DNA of 38,046 bases from Saccoglossus kowalevskii (lineage: Eukaryota; Hemichordata; Enteropneusta; Harrimaniidae). The notes below the pieces were generated by a model, which was not told the DNA's origin, did not search any database, and saw nothing but the letters and a program-made list of their open reading frames with translations. Position numbers and translations under genes: made by a program. Below, piece after piece: positions 23,120 through 34,249 of this stretch. Where the stretch lies: the NCBI RefSeq assembly GCF_000003605.2, contig NW_003109980.1, positions 80,120 through 118,165 of the forward strand, written 5' to 3'. Positions within the stretch are counted from its first letter, which is position 1. Each line of letters begins with the position of its first letter.

Positions 23120-23410
23120 CTTCTTATCTTTATTTTAGCGACGTAACGCCCGATGTGCCCTCAGTAGTCACACGGCTGTGTACTAGGGTGACATAACCAA
23201 AACACTGTTCGCCCAGTAGCTTTGAAGTAACATAAACTTTCTCCGATCTTCAAGTAAACAACTTGTCGCCGCTCAACCGGATTCAACGCCAGCCCGCTGA
23301 CATTCAGAATGTCGTCACGTGGCTTATTAAAATATGCTAATACAAGACGCAGCAATGACGACCTCCAGCAAACAAGCTATCAACTTGCCGATCGGTTGCT
23401 AAGGGCGTAT
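23120..23410 (-). promoter_or_regulatory. Probable noncoding first exon and promoter of the EF-hand gene
   Basis: A strong donor (GAAG|GTACGT, GT at 23119-23118) faces the acceptor above 22189, predicting a 5' UTR intron of about 930 nt. The exon's right limit is not defined. The sequence up to 23410 is richer in CG dinucleotides than its surroundings. At 23395-23400 there is an RFX half-site (GTTGCT, AGCAAC on the gene strand). A 64-codon ORF inside (23161-23355) has stops before the donor and is probably UTR. Confidence 0.5.
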
Positions 23411-23656
23411 GTCCATTAGTCATGCCGAGTGGAACGCCTTTTTGAATTAAAATAATCACCATGGAATAAACAATCTCTTCAAATAAATTAACGAAGTAAA
23501 CAAGAGATTAGAAACAATCGTATAAAAATAAAATTAATAATGATGTTTTGCTGACCGAATTCTTTTCCCCATCAAACATTTCAGAACAAGATTCTTTCGT
23601 GTTTTTTTTTTAAAAAAAGTAAAAAAACACGCACACATTGATAGTTGAAAGCAAAA

Positions 23657-23675
23657 TAATATATATATATATATA
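23657..23675. repeat. AT dinucleotide run
   Basis: A pure alternating AT tract upstream of the probable promoter. A G9 tract follows at 23766-23774. Confidence 0.85.
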
Positions 23676-24183
23676 CTAGTACCCTAAAATAATGACATCG
23701 CTTATAGTTTCTGAACCACATAACTCTGCATTTGCCATATTCGTGATATACGATTTGAAATCATTGGGGGGGGGTCGTTTGACTGGAATATGGTGGCCAG
23801 TGTATTTTTTTTATATTTCATTTTTTTCTTCCGACTAAATTACATTTTTTTTCAACAATTCTGCCCGCCCCCCTATGATTTCAAATGGTCGACACATAAC
23901 GTAAAACAAAATTCAGCAAAGTTAACTGAAAACTTTTCAAGAATTTACCATTAGCATCTGGGTCACAGTTAGTGTAAACAAAAACAAAAAACATTTGGAA
24001 CATACTACTCACGCACACTGTCCCAGTTGACTACATGAATTTCTTACAGTTTGAATTTCTTCCAGCTTTTTTCCAAAATAGAGACTCAATGAAGGTACAG
24101 TGAAATGAATACGACAGACAATACTGTTACCATATTTTAAATCCAATCCTCTACCGATACATACATAACCAATCGTGTGTACC

Positions 24184-24319
24184 CAGGGGCGGATTTAAAG
24201 GGGACCGTGCCCCCTATTTTTTACCCTCCGCAAGGGCTTCGGGCCATCGGCGCTAGCTAACTAGGCCTTCAATCAACTTTTCGCCCCCTCCCCATTCCAG
24301 AATCCTAGATCCGCCCCTG
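24184..24319. mobile_element. Short element with CAGGGGCGGAT terminal inverted repeats (hAT-like MITE)
   Basis: The left end CAGGGGCGGATT matches the reverse complement of the right end (GATCCGCCCCTG). The interior is C- and G-rich in an AT-rich neighbourhood. CAGGGGCGGAT-type ends are typical of hAT-derived nonautonomous elements. A clean 8-bp target duplication is not visible (tgtgtacc against atacctat), so family assignment is tentative. Confidence 0.65.
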
Positions 24320-24867
24320 ATACCTATCATGGTTTGTAAAAATCACGTGGAAATTAACTTCCCCAGCCACCAAGATAGTAGTAATACGCAGTAATTTCGA
24401 AAGAAATTGGGTTTGCTGTTTTAGAGAAGAAATATAAATTCCGGACTCGGAGGAGTTCGGCATCAATAAAGACAAAAAATTAAAAACCTATATTTGAAAT
24501 GTACGTTTGACATTTTGAAACGTTCACATTTGAAACATTTGTAGTGAAATGCACATTTAACATTTTCGAAAAGCAGTACTATACACACGACGTACATGGC
24601 TAACATACTTATCCCCATGGTTACACTTTATTTTTCATTCAGGGTTGCATATCTAAGCCCCCCACCCCACCCCCCGAGTTACCCGGCTCCGCCATCACTG
24701 TGACGTTAAAGTCTTTAGATTACACATTGAGATAAAGTACGTATAAGTGATTTCAATATATTCACTTAGAAACAGAACAGAAGATAACACGTTGATTTTT
24801 ATCTTTTGTTGTCCCCGAAAAAATTTACGTGATGACCAAACTTTTTATACAATACACGTGCTTGTAG

Positions 24868-24947
24868 CAGTACTTTAAAAACGAGTACGCATGACCAATC
24901 ATATAACCCTATAACACACTGCTCGGGGCAAAGGTTAACGGACAACA
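24868..24947. repeat. 80-bp direct repeat, left copy
   Basis: CAGTACTTTAAAAAC, AGTACGCATGACCAATCAT, ATAACACACTGC and AAAGGTTAACGG occur here and again in the same order at 25901-25983, about 1 kb away. A short insertion-deletion distinguishes the copies. Confidence 0.85.
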
Positions 24948-25663
24948 AACGGTTGATCCTGGCGAATAATCAGGACTGCATTTCTAGATCCGCTCAGTCT
25001 ACGGTGATCATACTCAACTATTATATTTTCCAATCACGCAATCACTGCACAATTTTCTTCAGATGTGACACGTTGCTGGCGTCGGACTCAATTCTATTCT
25101 ATAAACAAAGTTTCCATTCCAGTTTCATTATTTTAATTTTCATTTCTTTATATATTTTAATTGTTTGTTATGTTTCATACCCGCTTTGTGGTGAATCTTT
25201 AGTTATAGTATATGATTAAAGTGCTTGTTCTCATGTGTTTGATAAACTTATGATATCAGTTGTAGGCCCTTATATGGCATAGAGACCTGGACGGAGAATA
25301 AACGTATCGGCTCCGCCGGGTTCCTTTTCTATATACATATCCTTACTCTATTATACCACCAAAATAAATGTAATTTACTAGAAATTAAACACATCAAACA
25401 ATAAAGCCCCCAAAAAACATTTATGTGAGAACGTGTTCTGGTACACTGCTCGGTTACACGGCGGACCAATGTTCGGGGCATAGTACCATGGAGACACCTC
25501 TTGGACGCCATCACATGGAGTTACGTCTTCTAATCTTGTAGACTATCGTAGGCACGTGATCGTAGGTTACGAATTTTGGCGCATTGCGGTGCCTAGTGAT
25601 CGCTTTCCAGCAGTTATTGAGGTACAAGTATACAGTAAAACGTGCACGTCAGCTGGATTACAG

Positions 25664-25706
25664 GTTGTTGTTGTTGTTCTTGTTCTTGTTGTTGTTGTTG
25701 TTGTTG
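25664..25706. repeat. GTT/CTT trinucleotide microsatellite
   Basis: Fourteen or so GTT units interrupted by two CTT units. ORFs crossing it on both strands (poly-Val or poly-Leu, poly-Thr) are products of the repeat. Confidence 0.9.
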
Positions 25707-25900
25707 GATGTAGGAGCCCTAGGAGCACGTTCGAGAGTACGTGTGTTGCATATTTTCCTCGTTCATCCTCGTTTCCATCACAACCCTTGCATTCTTTCAT
25801 ATAAGATCTTTTACTGGATGAATATTCGTTGCACTAGTTGGTCACTCGTCGGGTTAATCGACGGTCAATTTTTCTTTATATTTCCCTCCCCTTGTTCCCA

Positions 25901-25983
25901 CAGTACTTTAAAAACAAGTACGCATGACCAATCATTCCGAAACGTTATAACACACTGCCCGGGGAAAAGGTTAACGGGCAACA
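25901..25983. repeat. 80-bp direct repeat, right copy
   Basis: Same blocks and orientation as 24868-24947. The sequence between the copies (24948-25900) has no ORF with domain or splice support. Confidence 0.85.
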
Positions 25984-26566
25984 GCTGGTCATTGGTGTAG
26001 CAATATTCTTATTTACATTCGTATTCATAGTCATGGGATTTATTTAGCACACAAAAAATACAATAATTATAATATTAATGTGACAGGTATGTCGATTACA
26101 ACTTTCATTACATATTTAGTAATAGAAAAAAACACAATAAAATGTTACAGCAACATTGTCCACTGGAGTAAAAAAGCAACAAACAAATGTGGTTTCTGAA
26201 TGTTTTGAGCTATGCAAACACTGACAGTGAAATGTTGTGCTCACTTTCATTGAACGATTGAGTGCAGCTGGCATCCGATCACCGGCCGTTACTCGGTAGG
26301 ATTCAACCATGTAAAGCTATTTCAGTTATTGAAAGCATTGTCACGCTTTCATGTAAACGAACAAACAACAAAATGATTGGAATTCAGTTATGGTAACAGA
26401 TTGTCAGTCATTTCTCAGCCGAACGAGACATTCATATTAATTTGTTGCTTGTATGAGCCTGGTTGATAATTTAGATCGGAAAAACAAGTGAGGCTAGTTT
26501 GCGTTTATATGGCAACGACAATCCTAATAGTTTTACCGCCAAAATAACGCCCGCAATTGGCATTGA

Positions 26567-26616
26567 NNNNNNNNNNNNNNNNNNNNNNNNNNNNNNNNNN
26601 NNNNNNNNNNNNNNNN
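26567..26616. other. Assembly gap (50 N)
   Basis: Fifty undetermined bases. True length is unknown. The gap abuts the left side of the LTR-like block, so the element's 5' boundary may be hidden in it. Confidence 1.
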
Positions 26617-27054
26617 ATTATTCCTGATGTGTACTTTTTCTCAAAGTCGGGAGAATGTCGGAGATTCATAATATATATTTGTATTCGTTTTCATATTGCT
26701 AATATTATTATTACATGTCATTTCGCTATAGTTAATTCGTTTACCTTTCGCATGAAGGATTCCTCTGAGTAATTCTCGACCAATTAGAATCATTTAATTT
26801 CAGCCAATCATTTTACTCTGTATTGTATCTTTTTCTCCCGCGTACTTCATTTTGTATTTCCCGCTTACGTGTTTTCTCTCACGTTCGATTCGCACCTATA
26901 TAAAGGGCTAGTTTCGGAGTTTCGGGGCTCCTTATTCATGTGTTATATGTTTCTATGCCAGTTTATCCAGCAATAAACCATACCGTGTTTTGCATCCTCA
27001 TTGACTGTTTATTCTGCCATCAAGTTCAACTGAAGCGTATTATTATACCCCACA
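26617..27054 (+). mobile_element. Candidate solo LTR (3' part), with TATA box and polyadenylation signal
   Basis: On the plus strand there is TATATAAA (26897-26904), then about 70 bp later AATAAA (26972-26977), and a pyrimidine- and AT-rich end closing on ACCCCACA near 27052. This order is that of U3, R and U5 in an LTR. No primer-binding site or pol-like coding sequence lies next to it, so it would be a solitary LTR. It could instead be a promoter of an unseen gene, but the close polyadenylation signal argues against that. Confidence 0.45.
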
Positions 27055-27935
27055 GACCTATGATATCACTTACATATTAAATAGATCTTTTCTTGCTCAA
27101 GTTTTTTTCAGAAATGGATGTATTGTGTTTCTGACAGGATAAACAACCAATTGCAAATTAGAATTTTGAACGATCGGTTATGCATGAATGATATCGATTA
27201 ATGCATACAATTTAAAGTCTCAAAACCCTGGGAGAGGAATCAAAGAACCCTTTGCACGGATACACGAACGCACGTGATAAATGCAACAATCACGGTTCGG
27301 GAAAGACGCATGGATTTTACACACGGTCGTGAGTGTTTACACATTAAACGCAAAACGTTAAAGCACCGTCGGTATTGAGGGACGGTGATTAAAGCTTATA
27401 TGGACACACGCTTATAGTATTACATTATAACATGCGTGCCATCTCTTGCTGCATGAATAAAAAAAAAGATAAATTGGTATGACCCAACGAGTTTCGCATG
27501 TTCAATACTGAGCGAAAAGAAACATGTATTGCTTATTTTACCCTTGTCTCATATGACAAAGATATATCTTAACACTTTCCAGTGTTCGGTGATATAAGGT
27601 AAAATAAATGAGATATGCTTTCTTACATAATAATGGTTGATGTCACCAAGTATAACACTATTTACATTAGTCGGGTTTCCTGGCGACATATTGTTCATTA
27701 TAGTGGTTTATCAAAACTGCCAATTTCTGCATATCACTTGACTGCGTTTCTCCAAAAGCAAACGTATTTACGAACAACAAAAGTCTGCATACTAAATATT
27801 GGATAATTATTTTATAGACAGATTTGGATATCCAATATTTTCACGCATCACATGTATATATCTTGTATACGCTGTTCTCGACGCGTGTACTAATAACACA
27901 GGGCAGAACAAATCAGAAATAATAATAATACGTAC

Positions 27936-28412
27936 GTGTTTCGAGTTCGGTCTTGGTAAATTTCCACATACAGTATAAGTTTCTAAAAACTGCACAAACG
28001 GCTCCGGGTCACGTTCTAAACTTCGCGTTAATGGCACAACTAACTCTCTCTGGCCAAAGCTGTGGAATTCATATCGATTGGCCGGAGCACTTTTGGCCCT
28101 GTATTTCATTCTGGCCACTGGTAAATTTAACGATATTTTCCTCGTCTTCGCTGATTGAGTTCGTCTCTGGGCAGAGGTGTAAAACGACTTGCCTGGTGTT
28201 CGCATGGTGTCTTCGGCAAACCCCGAATATGGTTGGTACTCGGCGTTGTAGCGATAACCACCGGCGGTCTTTGGTCGAGGTGGGAACTGAATTACCGATA
28301 ACCTATATGGTGTAGATAAACTGGACTCGTCCGGACTTGAAGGACGAGCTGGAGCAGACACGACCGATGTAGACCGAGACGGCGACCACATTGTGGAATT
28401 GTATATCGCCAT
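27936..28412 (-). CDS. Leader coding exon B, 159 codons, RPKTA / RAKSAPA motifs; partial gene or alternative first exon
   Basis: The first ATG is at 28412; a longer reading that begins with GTG at 28436 is stopped immediately upstream by TAA, so ATG 28412 is the choice. The open frame runs to a CAC|GTACGT donor at 27936, phase 0. The peptide is basic and Ser/Pro-rich, with RPKTA (46-50), RRTQSAKT (83-90) and RAKSAPANRYE (105-115), very like the N-terminus encoded at 21546-22169. No acceptor-bounded continuation was found between here and 22189, and that exon is closed to it by stops. It could splice to the phase-0 microexon at 18386, giving an isoform of about 719 residues, or begin a separate gene with missed exons (perhaps in the N gap). 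The exon itself I trust; its partner is unresolved. Confidence 0.7.
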
Positions 28413-28521
28413 CTCGACTCTCTCACGTTTTGACACTTATCGATATATGTACGAACAAACTGTTGAATGCTCCGTAACCATAAGAAATACGTTGTATCGT
28501 GTCCTTAGTTTGCCTAGTCGA

Positions 28522-28536
28522 GTTAGATATGGTAAC
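28522..28536 (+). promoter_or_regulatory. Weak X-box-like site upstream of exon B
   Basis: GTTAGATATGGTAAC has a perfect right half (GGTAAC) and a poor left half, 110 bp upstream of the exon B ATG. Suggestive only. Confidence 0.25.
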
Positions 28537-30808
28537 TGGATTAACTCGATACAATGAATAACAACTCGTTGTGTTGATGTTACCGTTCCAGTCCAGTTGT
28601 CAGAGGCTGTGGATTCCCCGACTGTTGTCACAACTCATACACCTCACTGACCACAAAGATGTGCGGTGGATGACAGCACACGAGTTTAAATTCATAAAGT
28701 TGCATATAGGTTATCTCCACGACAAATACCTCTGTCGTGAACTTTCGCACTTGTAAAAGAGGAAAGCAACCATTGTCACATACATATCAATAAGACCACT
28801 GTTTAACCTGAAGCGGAGTTTTAAATTATCCTAATGCGCGCCCTATGCTGATTCACAAACCCTCAACTGTCGAGGGACTGTGGCTGATTATAAACTCAGG
28901 CGGGAAACCGCGACACCAATTTGGGCGAAGCGGCGTGACCTTCTTTTATTTTATCCCCATGGCACACCCGTAATGAATTTATTGGCGTTACACATGGATG
29001 GCAACAATACATTGAAATGTAACTAACACAAATGAACACATGACGCGTTCTAACACCCACTAAATTAGTTCAAACTCAGTAACTATTTCATCAATTTTGA
29101 ACTTCGCGTCCCCCCAACAAGGTCATGTGACACCCTTGTTTATGTCACAGTTATATTCAGTATCTTGATAAAGTTGCTGTGAGGGAAAGGCAAACTGGAA
29201 AGGACGCAGCTTCATTTAATGCTCGACACTGGACTCCAGTCGCAACATGGCCGACCATATAATGTGGATGAACGAAACAAAATAGCATGTGTTATTAATC
29301 GATTCTACATAGTACATGTATGTGACGGGGTGTGACGGCCGTCATGATGTGGTCAACAGACACGTGGAGCATCGCCGCTTTAAAACCAATACAATCGAAT
29401 CGATTTCATTCCTATTGGCGAATCAGTGTTCAGCGTCCACGCCTCAGTGGTTGTCCAACATGTAATGGGTTTTCTTTTGACAAGCCACACAAATGAGTTC
29501 AAACCATTGTTGTAATGAATACACCCAGTCGTAAATGTTTGCGGATGCATTTTTAAAGTCCGGCTGTGTAGTGCCATTGGGGTTCAAAGGGGCTGATAAG
29601 TTATCAAATACACTCAATTTTGCGTTTCAATTGATATTCTCGAGTGGTCTGGGTGTTAGAATTGATTACTAGTATTTACGCCTTCGGCACGGCTTTTACT
29701 AATCGTACTATTATACTTCACTCGTACAGGTGGCTGCTACGACGAACCCTACCGTCATCAGTAGTCAATAGTTGTCACCATAGCGACTGTCATAAAATTG
29801 CCAGTCTGCGAACGTACGCCATCATAGTAAAAAAACGAATGTACACCAACATGGTAGTGTGAGGGCGTCAACACCGACAAGAGAAAGTCTTTTTTTTAAG
29901 TACATAAACGCAAATAAAACAGTGGCATGTTTTTAATTAGTTATTAAATGGCTGAACCATTTTTTTTAATTAAGTGACCTTTTTCAAAATCATGTTTTGG
30001 ATTGTTTAGTTATATTAACATAGTGTTGCCACTAATTGTATTGTGCTTGCAATACACGAAATATAAAACAAAAGTTTGAATGACGTTCCGCGAGACGAAA
30101 AATCCTAATAAATTGAAACAATTATTTTATTGCACTCATCATATAGTAAAATTTGAAAATATGTATATATATATTTCGATATGGTTCCCACGCGACGATT
30201 ACAACGCGTGTAAAATACGGAATTGTTTCACCAAATTCAGATAAATTTTCGTCGATATTTTAAAATAGTGAAAAATCGCATGGAATGACAAAACATAATT
30301 ATATTTCATTCGTTCAACCATCTTGCGTTTATCTAGGCGTATTTTAAATCAGCTTCCAAATCACGCTGCCATAAAGCGTGATTACGTGTGAATTACAGCC
30401 ATTCAGACACCCCGTCACGTTGATGAGTGTAATCATCTGGTCACTCGAATTGCTACGTGTTTTTAAGGCTGGTTGTCTTTTATGTCCTAACATGCGGTCT
30501 GTAAAAGCTCTAATGAATTCACTTCTTATTACCTCAGTTTACATTCACAGATTACACACATTTTATTCATATACATGTATCAAAAATCATATCATTTAGC
30601 TTGACGTATTACGGTAATACGGCTCAATTATCCACGTGCATTATTCAATCAGTTTCTCATTGTCTATGTCTGAAGCTCGCAATCGACACATAACGATACT
30701 TGTTGTCATGGAAATAAATGTTCGCTCATTTATATTATTATTATTACTGTTCAATGTCAAATCCAAATATTGTGTTTTGTCCACTGACAGTACACCGAGC
30801 TACATAAA

Positions 30809-30822
30809 GTAACCATGGCAAC
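30809..30822 (+). promoter_or_regulatory. RFX X-box, perfect match
   Basis: GTAACCATGGCAAC fits GTNRCC-N2-RGYAAC exactly. It lies 2.4 kb upstream of exon B and 0.7 kb downstream of exon C on their strand. RFX factors drive ciliary genes in animals; use here is inferred. Confidence 0.6.
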
Positions 30823-30843
30823 GTTAGCGTACTTTCGATATTC

Positions 30844-30857
30844 GTTACCATGGTGAC
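30844..30857 (-). promoter_or_regulatory. RFX X-box, perfect match on the minus strand
   Basis: GTTACCATGGTGAC reads GTCACCATGGTAAC on the minus strand, an exact X-box. It is 35 bp from the X-box at 30809, and paired sites strengthen the case for real binding. Confidence 0.6.
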
Positions 30858-31501
30858 GTATGCCACAAATATTGTACACCTGTTTTGAATTTAGGATAAC
30901 TTCTCGACCAAAAATGGTTTGCAACTATAACATCAGAAACTCAGAGAACGAAGAAGAAACAATAATTTTGTTTTCTTAGTTTACAGCTAGATGTTTTGCC
31001 AGAATGATATTGATGTGAACACAATATTTTTTCTTTATCATTTTCCCACACGACTGGATCTACTATCCCAAAGTTTCGAATTGTAAACCCTTACATATTT
31101 GCATCCGTGTACGCTTTTGCATGTCGTTTGTCTCTCACTGTGGATTTGTGGGTCCCCCCCCCCCCACTTGTATGGTCGACTGTTCACACTGAACAAGAAT
31201 ACGCCCTGTCAACCGAATAACCGATCACAAACAGGCGTTTCTACAAATACTAATTGAGTAAATGATTGTGTGTGTGAAAGAACTGGAAGACAAATGGGCA
31301 GGTGTCATCATTTCTGTCGATGTTATATCTTATATGGACAAGATGACGTAAGAATATATATCATTATATTGCATCATTTCTAAAATAACACTGTACATGG
31401 GATACAGCACAACGGTCCGGATGCCAGAGATTATAACACAAACGCAATATCATTTACCAAATTGAAATGTAAAATCATGACAAATTAAACAAAATACACA
31501 C

Positions 31502-31621
31502 CTTCCATGGATAACCATCGCGAGAATACCATTTTTTCCCTCTGCTTGGGAAGACACCGAAAGAAAGACAGTCGTCTTCATCACTACTGCATGTACGTGT
31601 TTGATTAGTTGACACGGCCAT
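31502..31621 (-). CDS. Leader coding exon C, 40 codons; partial gene or alternative first exon
   Basis: The ATG at 31621 has an AAC ATG GCC context and a TGA eight codons upstream in frame. The reading is MAVSTNQTRTCSSDEDDCLS, then FGVFPSRGKKWYSRDGYPWK, ending at AAG|GTGTGT, phase 0. Forty codons without a stop, a sound start context and an in-phase donor favour a real exon, but the donor is only moderate and no next exon was located. A longer ATG ORF at 31450-31635 in another frame runs past the donor and looks like a shadow. An RFX X-box lies about 680 bp upstream (32298-32310). It cannot join exon B in frame, because a TAA sits just before B's ATG. Confidence 0.45.
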
Positions 31622-31946
31622 GTTACTCGCTTCATCTAAGCTTCACGATAGAGTTCAACAATAGGTAGGTTAACGACTAGTAAGTCAGCTTGCATCATTA
31701 TTACATTAACAAGAACATAATCTAATACTGTTCCGATGATAATTATCATTGCCTAGAAAAAATGCGCAAACGAGTCGTCAATGCAACACACGGCTTCCAT
31801 AGTTACAACACATCATCATTCACGGCGATGAGACCAGGGAAAAAAAAGATTAAAATATTTTTCTCAATGAATACGCCAATAATCTTCTTTACGTTGTTAT
31901 AATCTTTGATATAAGCCACGGACAACAACCAGTTACGTAGATATAT

Positions 31947-32186
31947 TCAATTCTGTGAGATGAACTTTTTATAAAAAGTATGGTAGTACGTCGAACTCAT
32001 TGATGAGTATATTTTACGTCCTCTAGATTTGATATGACAACTGTTGATGTAAAGGTAGCTGCTCAACACGACTGGATTAACTCGTCCCGTAAATGACACA
32101 CTCGAATAATCTGAATGAGAGATGAATATATGTGCGACATAGCTACGAATATCTGTTATTGTCAACGGGCTTAATTCTTCTAACAT
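31947..32186 (-). CDS. 79-codon ORF of unknown status upstream of leader exon C
   Basis: It starts at ATG 32186, opens MLEELSPLTITDIRSYVAHI and stops at TGA. It lies between the X-box at 32298 and the exon C ATG at 31621, so if transcription starts near 32250 it would be an upstream ORF in a leader. The composition is not obviously low-complexity, but no domain is recognisable and no splice sites support it. Chance is a real alternative. Confidence 0.2.
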   Translation of the reverse strand: MLEELSPLTITDIRSYVAHIFISHSDYSSVSFTGRVNPVVLSSYLYINSCHIKSRGRKIYSSMSSTYYHTFYKKFISQN

Positions 32187-32297
32187 ATGCGCACCGCGAC
32201 GAAGGAAAATAAAGTGATTGCAGTTTCAGCAATCGGTCCGATGCTGAAAAATACACACCCCAAAGGTTCGACACAAATAATGCAAATTAAGTTAGTT

Positions 32298-32310
32298 GTT
32301 GCTTGGTAAC
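32298..32310 (+). promoter_or_regulatory. RFX X-box-like site upstream of exon C
   Basis: GTTGCT-T-GGTAAC: both half-sites fit with a 1-bp spacer and one T for C in the left half. It sits about 680 bp upstream of the exon C ATG. Confidence 0.45.
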
Positions 32311-34249
32311 TTGGTTCGTGTTGCGGTACACTCATTCATATCACCCAAAATAATACAATTCACAAAAAGACCGTGATTTATTTAACTTTTGATTTCTCAT
32401 TGAATGTGAGAATTGTTATTATAGCTGTGTATTTCGAGCAAATATCACAATCTTTGCGCTTTACAAATGTTTAAATAACAAACGAGGAAATGAAAATGCT
32501 AATCCGATTGTTTGCTTGTAAGATGGAATCTCTATTGAACGTGGAATTTTTATTCAGTTATAGTTATATTAATCCACAGTTAATACGTTGAAAAAAAAGT
32601 GTATTGTATTGGCGTTATAATCACAACTGTGCGTATATTTAGTCCCCAATATCACCGATATATACAAAATAATTAACCCAAAGGAAATTACATTGAACAG
32701 TTGCTGTGAGTGAGTAAGTCACACATGACTGAGTATGATGCACCTCTCAATAAATGTTAGAACAACCCGAGTCCCAGGAAAAAGAAAGAAAACGAAGATG
32801 TTCTTGAAATATTCACAGTTTGGTTTTAAAGACGATATAGTAATAAATTGTGAGTCGCCTTTAGACAGATCCACTGACTGACTGACTACAATTCATATGA
32901 TAATTCCGTTCTTGGCCATCATAATATGAGGATGACACAATCGACTGAATCCAGGCCGATTCTGAAAAGTGCGGAGTCTGGACCAACTCAAACAGGTTAC
33001 AGACCAGCTCAGAGAGGCGGTCTGTAGGGATTATTTGTCTTTAGTTTCTATATAATGATACTCAAGTGAGTGAAAACTTGTCATCCTTGGGCAATTCGAG
33101 AAATCAATGAAGACAATGGTGACATGAATTCATCTCTTCACCCGGAGAAGTCGAATTCTAGATATATAAGTTTTTCAAATAATTCCGTCTTCTACATACT
33201 CCTCAAACTACCCCTCATCATTCAAATAATATTGACTCTTCTCAGATCAACTACTGACGTATAACAGAGAGTAGTGTAACACTGTTCTCTGTTATATGTC
33301 TCAACTTCGCCGATCACCATCAATTTAATACATGTACAAGTAATCATGTTCTAGTCTTTAAAGTCATAAATTCCTCTATCAGCAAACAATAAAATGATAT
33401 TAAGACCCTCCGAAAATCAAAATCAGCCGCTGTTCAAAATAGATATAAATGCAATTGAAGAAAATAGGTAAAAAACTCGCTCGATTACCTTGTTGACCCC
33501 TCTCTTTTTAATTATTCATAAACTCAATGTAAATCAATGTAAGTATAGGTAATTGCATATCATTACAGTCTGTTGAGTAATATAAATGTACGCCGGGCAA
33601 ATGAAACCCACGATTAAGTTGAATTTTAAATTTCATTTTTTTAATAAATGCCATTTTAATGAATTGTACTTTGTACAATTTTTGTATACAAAATTGTTCC
33701 AAATATGGGACACTTTTTGTTTACAAAAGTACATTTCTTGTACACTACTTGTATAGTATTTGGGTACTTCTTGTATACAAAACTTTATAAATAAAATGTG
33801 CACATTTATTCAGAAGTTGCACACAAACAGTATAAATCTTGTCTAATAAGTTTTGGTAAGGGTTGACATAAATCATTTTTTTTTATTTAAAAAAAAATAT
33901 CAACCTAAAAATTATCCACATTGCTTCTTTGATTCATGGGCAAATATATTATCACACACTTTGAATATGTTGAGATCACACATTTAAAAAAAAATAATCC
34001 CCGCAATAATTGAGAACTGCCAAATATTCACCGGCTGTTGACATGCGTCCTCTATGACAATAAACTTGATAGTAAACTTTATTGATACCGTATTCTTTAT
34101 AGGATCTTGAGTTAAATTACAATAAAGTGTGGATTAAAGAAAAAACAAGAAAGACAATAAGATAAAATATCATGAAAATGATAACAGAAAAATAAAAACA
34201 AAACAAAACAAAAAAACCTTGCAGATATGCCTTGATATTAATATTGTTG
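32311..34249. other. AT-rich region without a supported gene
   Basis: Apart from the TTGTATACAA cluster, nothing but short unsupported ORFs is visible. The end near 34100-34240 may be the 3' UTR of the LINE relic on the minus strand. Confidence 0.5.
33666..33782. repeat. Cluster of TTGTATACAA and TTGTACA palindromes
   Basis: TTGTATACAA occurs twice (33682-33691, 33771-33780) with several related TTGTACA/TACTTGTA words between them, giving an imperfect short-period repeat. No function is evident. Confidence 0.5.

Larger units (their letters stand above)
23411..27935. other. Region without a supported gene between the main gene's promoter and exon B
   Basis: It contains an AT run, a hAT-like MITE, a pair of 80-bp direct repeats, a GTT microsatellite, the N gap and an LTR-like block. 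An ATG ORF near 25510 on the minus strand (MASKRCLHGTMPRTLVRRVT) sits in CG-richer sequence but has no clear donor. I see no exon continuing from exon B. Confidence 0.55.
28413..31501. other. Interval between leader exons B and C
   Basis: Relatively CG-rich for the window and holding the paired X-boxes (30809-30857), a third near-match at 29774-29787 (GTCACCATAGCGAC) and a 12-bp C tract (31154-31165). Short ORFs on both strands lack splice or domain support. No exon that would continue exon C in phase 0 was recognised. Confidence 0.5.

Noticed and set aside
23161-23355. 64-codon minus-strand ORF at the promoter
   Set aside because: It stops before the GTACGT donor and lies where a noncoding first exon is predicted; probably UTR or chance.
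25556-26000. ORFs on both strands across 25664-25706
   Set aside because: They owe their length to the GTT repeat; no domain or splice support.
26557-26772. Forward ORF through the N run
   Set aside because: It translates undetermined bases; the rest has no recognisable content.
22169-28412. Exon B spliced directly onto the first exon of the main gene
   Set aside because: The leader of that exon has TAA in the ATG frame and TAG in the phase-0 frame, so no in-frame join exists with the visible acceptors.
27807-28436. A 209-codon reading of exon B starting MSKRERV and running to 27807
   Set aside because: Its first codon is GTG, preceded by TAA; the ATG is at 28412, and the coding part ends at the GTACGT donor at 27936.
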